Shown one piece after another: positions 56,245-64,000 of a stretch of DNA of 64,000 nt (its first letter is position 1; each line of letters begins with the position of its first letter). The translations under genes were made by a program, and so were the position numbers. The DNA is from an uncultured Saprospiraceae bacterium (GTDB taxonomy: Bacteria; Bacteroidota; Bacteroidia; Chitinophagales; Saprospiraceae): the NCBI GenBank assembly GCA_905480605.1, contig CAJQRD010000078.1:44970-108969 (forward strand), read 5' to 3'. The notes beneath the pieces were generated by a model, which was not told where the DNA came from, searched no databases, and saw only the letters and a list, made by a program, of their open reading frames with translations.

Positions 56245-56275
56245 AGAGTCTGCTGAAAAGTGGGCTCTTTTTTTT
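56245..56275 (+). terminator. Rho-independent terminator of susC-susD
   Basis: AGAGTCTGCT, a GAAA tetraloop and AGTGGGCTCT pair over 10 bp (three G-U type pairs), followed by seven T. It lies downstream of the heptamer tract. Confidence 0.85.
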
Positions 56276-56316
56276 ATTCATGATTTTTACTATCTTGACA
56301 CTATAATACAATAACT

Positions 56317-57363
56317 ATGATTCGCTTAATATCTTTTCTAACAATTTCTTTGCTTTTGATTACTTGTAAACAACAAACAGAGGCTCCTCAAGATTGTGTC
56401 ACCACTTCTCAATATTTAGACAACTCGACACAAGGAGATGCTTTTATGGGCGGTATAAAAATGATAGATATTAATACGCCAAAGGGAGATTTTAAAGTAT
56501 GGACGAAAAGGATCGGAAACAATCCAAAGATAAAAGTACTTCTCTTACATGGTGGTCCAGGAATGACGCATGAGATTTATGAATGCTTTGAAGGATATTT
56601 TCCGCAAGAAGGCATAGAGTTTTATTACTACGACCAATTGGGATCATACTACAGCGATCAGCCCAAAGATAAAAGCCTTTGGGATCTACCACGCTTTGTA
56701 GAAGAAGTTGAGCAAGTAAGAAAAGCATTGAAGCTAGACAAGAGTAATTTTTATCTCTATGGCCAATCATGGGGAGGAATTCTATCAATGGAGTATGCGC
56801 TTAAATACCAAGAGAATTTAAAAGGATTAATCATTTCAAACATGGTCGCTTCAATTCCAGAATATCAAGAATACTCTGATAGTATTTTGGCACCACAGTT
56901 GCCTCCTGAAGTTCTTAAAGAAATCATGAGCTTTGAGGAAAAAGAAGACTACAGCAACGAAAGATATTTAGAATTAATCGTCAATCATTATTACACGAAA
57001 CACGTGATCAGAATGCCTGTTGATGAATGGCCTGAACCGATTAACCGATCGTTCAAACATCTTAACCCTGATGTGTATGTGACTATGCAGGGTCCTAGTG
57101 AGTTTGGAATCAAGGGAGATGCAACACTTAAAGATTGGGATGTAAAAGATAAGCTTAAAAACATAACTTGCCCTACCCTAACAATTGGAGCACAATATGA
57201 TACAATGGATCCAAAGCACATGGAATGGATTGCCAATGAAGTTCAAAATGGCCAGTATTTACATTGCCCAAATGGAAGTCACTTGAGTCAATTTGATGAT
57301 CAGAAAAACTTCTTTACAGGTTTAATTAAGTTCATTAAAGATGTAGATGCAGCTCAAAATTAA
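56317..57363 (+). CDS. Alpha/beta hydrolase, proline iminopeptidase-like lipoprotein
   Basis: A 348-residue S33-family hydrolase. The signal ends LLLITC (Cys17). The oxyanion motif is LLHGGPGMTHE, the nucleophile elbow GQSWGG has Ser151, and the C-terminal GSHLSQF supplies the catalytic histidine. Proline iminopeptidases remove N-terminal proline from peptides; the lipoprotein signal puts this one at the envelope. It is adjacent to SusC/SusD but after their terminator, so it is a separate transcript, though a peptide-utilisation link is possible. Confidence 0.88.
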   Translation: MIRLISFLTISLLLITCKQQTEAPQDCVTTSQYLDNSTQGDAFMGGIKMIDINTPKGDFKVWTKRIGNNPKIKVLLLHGGPGMTHEIYECFEGYFPQEGIEFYYYDQLGSYYSDQPKDKSLWDLPRFVEEVEQVRKALKLDKSNFYLYGQSWGGILSMEYALKYQENLKGLIISNMVASIPEYQEYSDSILAPQLPPEVLKEIMSFEEKEDYSNERYLELIVNHYYTKHVIRMPVDEWPEPINRSFKHLNPDVYVTMQGPSEFGIKGDATLKDWDVKDKLKNITCPTLTIGAQYDTMDPKHMEWIANEVQNGQYLHCPNGSHLSQFDDQKNFFTGLIKFIKDVDAAQN

Positions 57364-57367
57364 TATC

Positions 57368-58045
57368 CTATAAGTCAAAATGAACTCCAAACAAAGGTGT
57401 AAAATTTTGAGTTCCGAAAACTACATTATCTTGTAATGAAACTCCACCTCTTTGATTGTAATATCGCGCTCTATATTCAATACCAAAATAAGCCGATAGT
57501 TTTCCATTAATAGGAACTTGACCACCAATATTAAAAACCCAAGCTACACTAGGGTCTAAACTAAAATCATCAAGATTTCCATTACTACCAGTGAGATCTG
57601 TTCTTCCATCATCATTTCTTGTACCAATCAAACCATATCCTAATGATAGGAATAGTTGTTTGTAATGTACTTTTATAAATGGCCCAACCCAAACTTCAGA
57701 ATAATTTTCGCCTAAGGTTTGTTTTGTAGTTGCTTGACCATTTGTATCGAATCCATCAAACAGAGAGTTGTTTCTCTTTCCAGTATCAAAACGAAAATAA
57801 GCTCCTAACGAAAGTGCGGGAAACAATTTAATTCCTGCTGAAGAATAAAAACTAAGATTTGTTTCATCAACTATTAGATCTCCTTTTTGGCCTCCTATTT
57901 TACTCTTTACTTGCTGCTCAAAATGAGAAAAAGTAAAAGCCACTTCAGTATAATACTTTTTAATATCGCTGTAACTCATATCATCTTGAGTCATAACTAC
58001 TTGAGATATTAATAAGAACAATATTACTGATATATATTTTTTCAT
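57368..58045 (-). CDS. Small outer-membrane beta-barrel protein of unknown function
   Basis: A 225-residue protein with a signal peptide (MKKYISVILFLLISQVVMTQ) and repeated beta strands rich in Tyr, Gly and Phe, ending in the outer-membrane-like FTPLFGVHFDL. It resembles OMP_b-brl-type barrels. The Lrp regulator gene ends 27 bp upstream on the same strand, so they may be co-transcribed. No substrate is indicated. Confidence 0.75.
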   Translation of the reverse strand: MKKYISVILFLLISQVVMTQDDMSYSDIKKYYTEVAFTFSHFEQQVKSKIGGQKGDLIVDETNLSFYSSAGIKLFPALSLGAYFRFDTGKRNNSLFDGFDTNGQATTKQTLGENYSEVWVGPFIKVHYKQLFLSLGYGLIGTRNDDGRTDLTGSNGNLDDFSLDPSVAWVFNIGGQVPINGKLSAYFGIEYRARYYNQRGGVSLQDNVVFGTQNFTPLFGVHFDL

Positions 58046-58072
58046 TTGTTAACATTTTTTAGATGTTCAAAT

Positions 58073-58525
58073 TTAGACTTTTTTCATACTCAAAGAAATA
58101 AATGATTCTACATTTCCAATGTTAGGCACACTGAATAATTTCTCCATTATAAAGTTTTTATAATCATCCATATCCCTTACCAATATCTTAACTATAAAGT
58201 CTGTATTTCCAGAAACAGCATGCACTTCAACAATGTCTGATATTGCCAATAGGTTAGCTTCCAGTTCATGAAATAGTTTTTTAGTATGGTTTTGTAATGA
58301 TATATGTGCAAAAGCAATTAGTCTATTGCCAATCAATTCTTCATTTATATTAATCGTATAGTTTTCAATTACTCCAAGGCGCTCAAGCTTCTTAATACGC
58401 TCATAGATGGGAGTAGTTGATAAATTCAGAATCTCTGAAAGCTTTTTAATAGTAACCTTTGAATTCTCTTTTAAACAACTAAGGATCCCAAAATCAATAT
58501 CATCTAACTTAATTTCACGTGCCAT
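58073..58525 (-). CDS. Lrp/AsnC-family transcriptional regulator
   Basis: A 150-residue Lrp-type regulator. The HTH is TIKKLSEILNLSTTPIYERI (residues about 24-43), followed by a RAM ligand/oligomer domain with AHISLQNHTKKLFHELEA and VSGNTDFIVKILVRD. It is divergent from the fused 2-oxoacid dehydrogenase E1 gene. Lrp-type proteins often control branched-chain amino acid genes, which would fit an E1 for branched-chain oxoacids; that is an inference. Confidence 0.92.
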   Translation of the reverse strand: MAREIKLDDIDFGILSCLKENSKVTIKKLSEILNLSTTPIYERIKKLERLGVIENYTININEELIGNRLIAFAHISLQNHTKKLFHELEANLLAISDIVEVHAVSGNTDFIVKILVRDMDDYKNFIMEKLFSVPNIGNVESFISLSMKKV

Positions 58526-58670
58526 GCATTAGTAATTTATTCTATATTTAATCAAATATATAAATAAATATTCCATAAAAAATACCACAGTAGTCAAAAC
58601 AACTAATTTTAATAGACAAAGCAGCATATTTACATATATTTCCTTAACTTAGGAACAAATAGTCAAATAA

Positions 58671-60749
58671 ATGCAGAAGTCAAAAGGTAAAAACACGTTT
58701 TCAATCAAACGATTAAAGACAGGATTCAAACACCTATATACTGCAAAATATTTATCAGAGTTATACGAAACTAATTTCAAAACTGTATCGAAATATGTAC
58801 ATGCCACTTCTAGAGGCCATGAAGCCATTCAAGTAGCAACCGGTATGCAATTACTTCCTCAAGATTTCGCATTTCCATATTACCGTGATGACGCTATGAT
58901 CTTATCACTGGGAATGACTGCCAAAGATTTAATGCTTCAACTCTTGGCAAAGAAAGATGATCCATTTTCGGGAGGACGTACCTACTATGCACATCCCAGT
59001 ATTAACGATGCAGATAAGCCAAAAGTACCTCATCAATCATCTGCAACTGGTATGCAAGCTATACCTGCGACAGGTGCTGCCATGGGTATGCAATACAAAG
59101 AGCTATTTGATATAGACCAAGACGATCTTGATAAAAAACCATTGGTTCTCTGTTCACTTGGTGATGCTTGTATAACAGAAGGAGAAGTTTCTGAAGCCTT
59201 TCAAATGGCTTCTTTAAAACAATTGCCGATTTTATTTTTGGTACAAGATAATGAATGGGACATTTCAGCATCTGCAGATGAAATCAGGGCTCAAGATGCT
59301 TACCAATTTATTCAAGGATTTCATGGCATTGAAGCACTGACAATTAATGGAAGTAATTTCATTGAATCTTACAAAGCAGTTGAATATGCCATTAAAACAA
59401 TAAGAAAGGAAAGACGGCCTTTTTTAATCCATGCAAAGGTTCCTTTGTTAAATCACCATACTTCAGGTGTGAGAATGGAATGGTACAGAGATGATTTAGA
59501 AGAAGCCAAAACAAGAGACCCCTACCCTTTTCTCATTGAACAAATGAATGAAATGGGTATAACAAAAAGTAAAATTGATAAAATAGAAGAAGAAATTAGA
59601 TCTGAAGTAGATGCTTATTATAAAGAAGCTTTGACAATGAGTGAACCCACTCCAGAATCGATAACAAATCATGTTTTTGCTCCCACACAAATCACAACAG
59701 AAAAAGGCATTAGAGCACCAGAAGGATCTGAAGACACAGTTATGGTGGATTGTGCATTACATGCCATAGAAGAATTGATGCATGAAGATAAATCATGCTT
59801 ATTGTATGGTCAAGATGTAGGACATCGTCTCGGTGGTGTTTTTAGAGAAGCTGCAACACTCGCTCAGAAATTTGGCAATGACAGGGTATTTAACACCCCT
59901 ATTCAAGAAGCTTTTATTGTGGGATCTACAGTCGGCATGTCCGCTGTTGGCCTCAAACCAATAGTTGAAGTTCAATTTGCTGATTACATTTGGCCTGGAC
60001 TCAACCAATTGTTCACTGAAGTAAGTCGATCAAATTATCTTTCAAACGGAAAGTGGCCGGTGAGTATGATATTAAGGGTACCTATCGGAGCTTATGGCAG
60101 TGGTGGTCCATATCACAGTGGAAGTGTTGAATCCGTTGTTACAAATATCAGAGGCATTAAAGTAATGTACCCTAGCAATGGTGCAGATTTAAAAGGTCTG
60201 ATGAAAGCTGCTTATCATGATCCAAATCCAGTTGTTTGTTTTGAACACAAAGGTCTATATTGGTCTAAAGTGCCTGGTACAAGTGCGGCAAAAGTTCAGG
60301 AACCGGATGAAGATTATGTAATTCCTTTTGGAGTTGCCAATTTGGTTTTAGAAGCAGAGCAAAACAAAATAAAAAATGGAAATTCAATTTGTATTATCAC
60401 ATATGGAATGGGTGTTCATTGGTCTATAAATGCTGCTACACAATTTGATGGACAAGTCAGTGTTTTGGATTTGAGAACCCTAGTACCTTTGGATGAGGAA
60501 GCTATTTACGATTTGGTAAGGACACACAACAAATGTTTGGTTGTCACAGAAGAACCAGATAACAATTCATTTGCAAGAAGTATTTCAAGTTTGATTCAAG
60601 AAAATTGTTTTGAAGATTTGGATGCTCCAGTCATTGTTATTGGCGCCATGAATTTACCCGCAATCCCACTCAACAGTATCTTAGAATACACAATGTTGCC
60701 TAATGCAGATAAGGTCAGTAAAAAAATTGAATTACTTTTGGATTATTGA
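58671..60749 (+). CDS. 2-oxoacid dehydrogenase E1, fused alpha and beta subunits
   Basis: A 692-residue fusion: residues 1 to about 330 are an E1-alpha domain with the TPP/Mg motif LCSLGDACITEGEVSEAF ending in QDNEWDIS, and about 350 to 692 an E1-beta domain (YGQDVGHRLGGVFREAATLA, YGSGGPYHSGSVESV). It decarboxylates 2-oxoisovalerate-type acids and passes the acyl group to E2 lipoamide. No E2 or E3 gene is adjacent. Fused E1 is a known Bacteroidota arrangement. The divergent Lrp regulator fits branched-chain amino acid catabolism. Confidence 0.93.
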   Translation: MQKSKGKNTFSIKRLKTGFKHLYTAKYLSELYETNFKTVSKYVHATSRGHEAIQVATGMQLLPQDFAFPYYRDDAMILSLGMTAKDLMLQLLAKKDDPFSGGRTYYAHPSINDADKPKVPHQSSATGMQAIPATGAAMGMQYKELFDIDQDDLDKKPLVLCSLGDACITEGEVSEAFQMASLKQLPILFLVQDNEWDISASADEIRAQDAYQFIQGFHGIEALTINGSNFIESYKAVEYAIKTIRKERRPFLIHAKVPLLNHHTSGVRMEWYRDDLEEAKTRDPYPFLIEQMNEMGITKSKIDKIEEEIRSEVDAYYKEALTMSEPTPESITNHVFAPTQITTEKGIRAPEGSEDTVMVDCALHAIEELMHEDKSCLLYGQDVGHRLGGVFREAATLAQKFGNDRVFNTPIQEAFIVGSTVGMSAVGLKPIVEVQFADYIWPGLNQLFTEVSRSNYLSNGKWPVSMILRVPIGAYGSGGPYHSGSVESVVTNIRGIKVMYPSNGADLKGLMKAAYHDPNPVVCFEHKGLYWSKVPGTSAAKVQEPDEDYVIPFGVANLVLEAEQNKIKNGNSICIITYGMGVHWSINAATQFDGQVSVLDLRTLVPLDEEAIYDLVRTHNKCLVVTEEPDNNSFARSISSLIQENCFEDLDAPVIVIGAMNLPAIPLNSILEYTMLPNADKVSKKIELLLDY

Positions 60750-60752
60750 TCT

Positions 60753-60789
60753 CACAGAGTTTCACAGAGATTATTTGAGATTCACAGAG
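60753..60789. repeat. CACAGAG units at the head of the repeated paa leader
   Basis: CACAGAG occurs at 60753, 60763 and 60783, just after the E1 stop codon. The same unit in the other orientation occurs at 50928-50963. Confidence 0.6.
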
Positions 60790-61216
60790 AGGGCGAACGT
60801 TAAGCGTATTACGTTAAACGCAAATATAGAAATGACAAAAAAGAAACAGATAAAAAATGCTTCAGCCAAAATTTTCGAAAAATTGCATTTACTGAAACTA
60901 GCATACAAGACATTCACAGAGATTATTTGAGATTCACAGAGAGGGCGAACGCTAAGCCTATCACGTTAAACACAAATATAGAAATGACAAAAAAGAAACA
61001 GATAAAAAATGCTTCAGCCAAAATTTTCGAAAAATTGCATTTACTGAAACTAGCATGCAAGACATTCACAGTGATTATTTGAGATTCACAGAGAGGGCGA
61101 ACGCTAAGCCTATCACGTTAAACGCAAATATAGAAATGACAAAAAAGGAACAGATAAAAAATGCTTCAGCCAAGCTTTTTCGGAAAAAAGGATTTACAGC
61201 AACGAGCATGCAAGAC
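60761..61216 (+). repeat. 152-bp tandem triplication of the paa regulator's 5' region
   Basis: Three copies at 60761-60912, 60913-61064 and 61065-61216 have a period of exactly 152 bp. Each holds the CACAGAG leader, the conserved GAGGGCGAACG stretch, and a start codon (60832, 60984, 61136) followed by ATGACAAAAAA and the first about 25 codons of the TetR gene. Only the third copy continues into the intact gene. Copies 1 and 2 share mutations that shift or alter the frame (FEKLHLLKLA instead of FRKKGFTATS), so they are dead 5' fragments. Confidence 0.9.
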
Positions 61217-61702
61217 ATTGCCGAAGTTGTTGGTGTTAAAGCAGCTAGCCTTTACAATCATATCGGATCCAAACAAGAAATCCTTAAGGACTTACTTATC
61301 AATATTGCTGATGCATTTACAAAAGGTATGTCTGATATTGAAAACTCTACTTTAAATGCCATAGAAAAATTAGAAGCACTTATTGATCTCCACGTTGATC
61401 TCACAATTAAATACCGAGATAGCATTGCGCTAATTACAGGAGAATGGGTTCATCTTGAATCACCTGAATTAGACAAATACAAAAAGCAAAGAAATGAATA
61501 TGAAGAACAATTTCTGAGTATTTTAACACAATGCAAAACCGATGGACATATCCATCCTAAAACAGATATTGACATTGCCTTATATTCTATATTATCCAGT
61601 CTTCACTGGCTATATTCTTGGCACAACAAAAACAAAAATGTGAGCCGTATTGAACTGGCAAAACAGTTAAAAGTAAGTCTATTGAGAGGGATTGTTGTTT
61701 AG
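61136..61702 (+). CDS. TetR-family regulator of phenylacetate catabolism (PaaR-like)
   Basis: A 188-residue TetR-family repressor. The HTH is GFTATSMQDIAEVVGVKAAS with LYNHIGSKQEILKDLL, the rest a helical ligand domain. ATG 61136 is the start; longer frames from upstream would translate the repeated leader. It lies directly before paaE and paaA on the same strand, so control of the paa genes is likely, as for PaaR in other bacteria that respond to phenylacetyl-CoA. The ligand is inferred, not seen. Two palindromes before paaE are candidate targets. Confidence 0.88.
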   Translation: MTKKEQIKNASAKLFRKKGFTATSMQDIAEVVGVKAASLYNHIGSKQEILKDLLINIADAFTKGMSDIENSTLNAIEKLEALIDLHVDLTIKYRDSIALITGEWVHLESPELDKYKKQRNEYEEQFLSILTQCKTDGHIHPKTDIDIALYSILSSLHWLYSWHNKNKNVSRIELAKQLKVSLLRGIVV

Positions 61703-61858
61703 AACAAATTCTGTAATTTAATTTTCTTTGAATATTTCATCCGGCCTTTAAAAACTACTAGTGGAAATTATAAATGACAAAAATGTATTAGTTTCATTTA
61801 AAAATCTTAAAAACGCATATTTCGCATGGATTATTTACAATCTAACCTTGCAAAATTA

Positions 61859-61874
61859 ACTAATAACCATTAGT
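61859..61874. promoter_or_regulatory. Palindrome 1 upstream of paaE, candidate TetR operator
   Basis: ACTAAT, AACC and ATTAGT form a perfect 6-bp inverted repeat 23 bp before the paaE start. Its twin lies 21 bp downstream, two helical turns away. Confidence 0.6.
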
Positions 61875-61879
61875 ATTGC

Positions 61880-61895
61880 ACTAATACTTGTTAGT
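61880..61895. promoter_or_regulatory. Palindrome 2 upstream of paaE, candidate TetR operator
   Basis: ACTAAT, ACTT and GTTAGT repeat palindrome 1 with one mismatch and end 2 bp before the paaE ATG. A bound repressor here would block both promoter and ribosome access. Confidence 0.55.
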
Positions 61896-61897
61896 TT

Positions 61898-62977
61898 ATG
61901 TCAAAGAACCTGTTTTACACTTTAAAAGTGCTGTCTATAAATAATACTACACCTGATTGTGTCGTAGTTGAATTTAAAGTTCCTGAAAAATTGAAAGAGA
62001 CGTTTTCATTCAAAGCGGGACAATACTTGACTTTAAAAAGTCAAATCAATAATGAAGAAGTCAGACGGTCCTACTCCCTTTGCTCCTCTCCAAATGAAAG
62101 TCGATGGAAAGTCGGCATCAAACATATTGAGGATGGAAAGTACTCAACTTATGCCAATGAACAATTAAAAGTAGGAGATACGATAGAAGTCATGCCTCCC
62201 AATGGTTCATTTACCATTGATATCAATAAAGACAAAGCCTCGAATTATATTGCATTCGCTGCGGGAAGTGGTATCACACCTATAGTGTCCTTGATAAAGA
62301 CACAACTAGAGTCAGAACCACAATCCACTTTCAAACTTTTTTATACAAATAAGACAGTAAGCTCTATTATACTCAAAGAAGAACTTGAAGCACTCAAAAA
62401 TGAATACATGGAACGCTTTGAGATTTTCTATTTCTTAACAAAAGAAAGAAGAAACATTCCTTTTCTAAACGGGAGATTAGACAAAGAAAAATTGCATACT
62501 ATTTTTAATTCTATTTCAGAAGTTGGTAACACTCACCATGTCTTCAGTTGTGGTCCTGAAGCAATGATTCATTTGGTAAAAGATTACTTACTTGAAAAAG
62601 GAATGACCAAGAACCAAATCCACTTTGAATTGTTTAACACAGAAGGTTCTGATCAATTGGTTATCAAAGAGAAATTAAAGAAAAAATTTAAGGGAAAGAC
62701 ATCAGATATTACTATATTAGAAGGAGGTAAATCATTTAGCTTTGAAATGGCACAAGGCAGCAACAATATATTAGATGAAGCCTTGATCAACAGTGCAGAT
62801 TTACCTTTTGCATGTAAAGGTGGTGTTTGTGCAACTTGCAAATGTAAATTGATAGAAGGCGATGTAAAAATGCTTTTATGTTATGGCTTAGAAGATGATG
62901 AAGTAGAAGCAGGTTACATCCTAAGTTGCCAATCAATTCCTACAACAGATAAAGTAATCGTCGACTTCGACATTTAA
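61898..62977 (+). CDS. paaE: 1,2-phenylacetyl-CoA epoxidase reductase subunit
   Basis: Passes electrons from NAD(P)H to the PaaABC epoxidase. The 359-residue protein has an N-terminal FAD domain (RRSYSL at 56-61), a NAD(P)H domain (GSGITP at 123-128) and a C-terminal plant-type 2Fe-2S domain with Cys306, Cys311, Cys314 and Cys344. This order fits PaaE. The paaA gene starts 16 bp downstream. It is the first structural gene of the cluster; in many species paaE comes last, so the gene order is notable. Confidence 0.93.
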   Translation: MSKNLFYTLKVLSINNTTPDCVVVEFKVPEKLKETFSFKAGQYLTLKSQINNEEVRRSYSLCSSPNESRWKVGIKHIEDGKYSTYANEQLKVGDTIEVMPPNGSFTIDINKDKASNYIAFAAGSGITPIVSLIKTQLESEPQSTFKLFYTNKTVSSIILKEELEALKNEYMERFEIFYFLTKERRNIPFLNGRLDKEKLHTIFNSISEVGNTHHVFSCGPEAMIHLVKDYLLEKGMTKNQIHFELFNTEGSDQLVIKEKLKKKFKGKTSDITILEGGKSFSFEMAQGSNNILDEALINSADLPFACKGGVCATCKCKLIEGDVKMLLCYGLEDDEVEAGYILSCQSIPTTDKVIVDFDI

Positions 62978-62993
62978 AATAAATCTTCGCATT

Positions 62994-63938
62994 ATGACAA
63001 ATGAAATAAACTTAGAAGAAAAATTCCAAGCTAAAATTGACAGCGGTCAAAAAATTGAACCAAAAGATTGGATGCCTGAGAAATATAGAAAGACACACAT
63101 TCGTCAAATATCACAACATGCACATTCCGAAATAGTAGGAATGTTACCTGAAGGAAATTGGATTACGCGCGCACCTTCATTAAAAAGAAAATGTACACTG
63201 CTTGCCAAAGTGCAAGATGAAGCTGGGCATGGTCTATATTTATACAGTGCTGCGGAGACTCTAGGTATTACCAGAGATGAGATGACCGAACAATTGCTTT
63301 GTGGTAAGGCAAAATATTCTAGTATCTTCAACTACCCGACTTTGAGCTGGGCAGATATGGGTGCTGTAGGATGGTTGGTAGATGGTGCAGCTATTATCAA
63401 TCAAGTTATGTTGACAAGAACATCTTTTGGTCCTTATGCAAGAGCAATGGTCAGAATTTGTAAAGAAGAAAGTTTCCACCAAAGACAAGGTTACGAGATT
63501 ATGTTGGGGCTTGCCAATGGATCACCTGAACAAAAGGAAATGGCTCAAGATGCGCTTAACAGGTTTTGGTGGCCATCACTAATGATGTTTGGCCCTCCAG
63601 ATGATCAGTCTCCAAACACTGAGCAATCTATGAAGTGGAAAATTAAAAGAAAAACAAACGACGAATTAAGACAACAATTTATTGACAACACAGTTCCGCA
63701 AGCGGAGTATCTAGGATTAACAATCCCTGACCCGGACTTAAAGTGGAACGAAGAAAGAAACCACTATGATTTTGGAGTAATAAATTGGGATGAATTTTGG
63801 CAAGTGGTAAAAGGAAATGGTCCTTGTAATAAAGAAAGAATTGATGCAAGACAGAAAGCATGGGATGATGGTGAATGGGTGAGAGATGCTGCAATGGCAT
63901 ATGCAGGGAAGAAAACTGAACGCAAGGAGGCTGGTTAA
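62994..63938 (+). CDS. paaA: 1,2-phenylacetyl-CoA epoxidase catalytic subunit A
   Basis: The diiron subunit that epoxidises the aromatic ring of phenylacetyl-CoA. The 314-residue protein has diiron ExxH motifs in VQDEAGHG (Glu76, His79) and [12 protein letters not shown] (Glu159, His162), with Glu46 in the first helix. The C-terminus is rich in charged residues ([16 protein letters not shown]). paaB, paaC and paaD are expected to follow beyond the right edge. A heptamer tract begins 26 bp after the stop. Confidence 0.95.
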   Translation: MTNEINLEEKFQAKIDSGQKIEPKDWMPEKYRKTHIRQISQHAHSEIVGMLPEGNWITRAPSLKRKCTLLAKVQDEAGHGLYLYSAAETLGITRDEMTEQLLCGKAKYSSIFNYPTLSWADMGAVGWLVDGAAIINQVMLTRTSFGPYARAMVRICKEESFHQRQGYEIMLGLANGSPEQKEMAQDALNRFWWPSLMMFGPPDDQSPNTEQSMKWKIKRKTNDELRQQFIDNTVPQAEYLGLTIPDPDLKWNEERNHYDFGVINWDEFWQVVKGNGPCNKERIDARQKAWDDGEWVRDAAMAYAGKKTERKEAG

Positions 63939-63964
63939 GAATTAATAAAAAATGATGAAAATGT

Positions 63965-64000
63965 GTTAAGGATTAAGGATTAAGGATTAAGGATTGAGGA
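63965..64000 (+). repeat. Heptamer tract (ATTAAGG) running to the window edge
   Basis: GTTAAGG, three ATTAAGG and ATTGAGG in phase, cut off by the window end. Same type and orientation as the tracts after the RND and SusD genes, again 3' of a plus-strand gene. Confidence 0.88.

Noticed and set aside
60703..60930. Plus-strand 75-codon frame across the E1 stop and first leader copy
   Set aside because: It reads through the repeat leader and the dead TetR fragment; no independent protein signal.

Overview
This is 64 kb of AT-rich chromosomal DNA from a member of the Bacteroidota, most likely a free-living Saprospiria-like or related environmental lineage. Four things point there: a SusC/SusD pair; two large secreted proteins with C-terminal type IX secretion (T9SS) sorting tails; promoters of the TAnnTTTG type with few Shine-Dalgarno sequences; and lineage-typical families (DUF5777 barrel, LytTR regulators, CX4CH heme-like domains). 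I found no tRNA, rRNA, CRISPR array, phage or insertion sequence. The window looks like core or peripheral metabolism, secretion and efflux, with scattered gene decay.

Left part (1-16.6 kb). The minus strand carries an ABC exporter whose permease runs off the left edge and appears fused to an M1-aminopeptidase-like domain. It is divergent from a LytS-type histidine kinase and LytTR response regulator, and the gap holds a LytTR-like inverted repeat. Then come acetyl-CoA synthetase, a DinB-like protein, a frameshifted DUF1905/YdeI-type pseudogene, a small cytochrome c with a PQQ-type sugar dehydrogenase, a TPR pseudogene, GTP cyclohydrolase II and a polysaccharide flippase. A three-gene cluster follows: a lipoprotein with two CX4CH domains, a DUF5777 outer-membrane barrel and a diheme cytochrome, possibly an envelope electron-transfer module. 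A bacilliredoxin closes the section.

Middle part (16.6-43.3 kb). A 2,664-residue T9SS protein with about 20 SdrD-B-like repeats is followed by an EF-G paralogue and a previously unlisted 58-codon membrane ORF overlapping its stop. Next are an ArsC-like protein without the usual cysteine, a Tat-exported sulfite oxidase with its cytochrome and a rhodanese, a MerC/Fur divergent pair, a tightly packed ddl-GNAT-acyl-CoA oxidase-YdeI operon, an orphan secreted protein, a pseudogene with two stops and a frameshift, a 1,110-residue T9SS protein with a small lipoprotein, and AnmK.

Right part (43.4-64 kb). A TetR-TolC-MFP-RND efflux operon is preceded by a 28-bp palindrome. Then come PdxH, a GNAT, SusC/SusD with a strong terminator, a proline-iminopeptidase-like hydrolase, a small beta-barrel protein, an Lrp regulator divergent from a fused alpha/beta 2-oxoacid dehydrogenase E1, and the start of a phenylacetate (paa) operon. 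The paa operon's TetR gene is preceded by a 152-bp tandem triplication containing decayed copies of its own 5' end, and paaE has two 16-bp palindromes 21 bp apart just upstream of its start. Heptanucleotide tracts (ATTAAGG/ATTATGA) lie directly 3' of three plus-strand genes.
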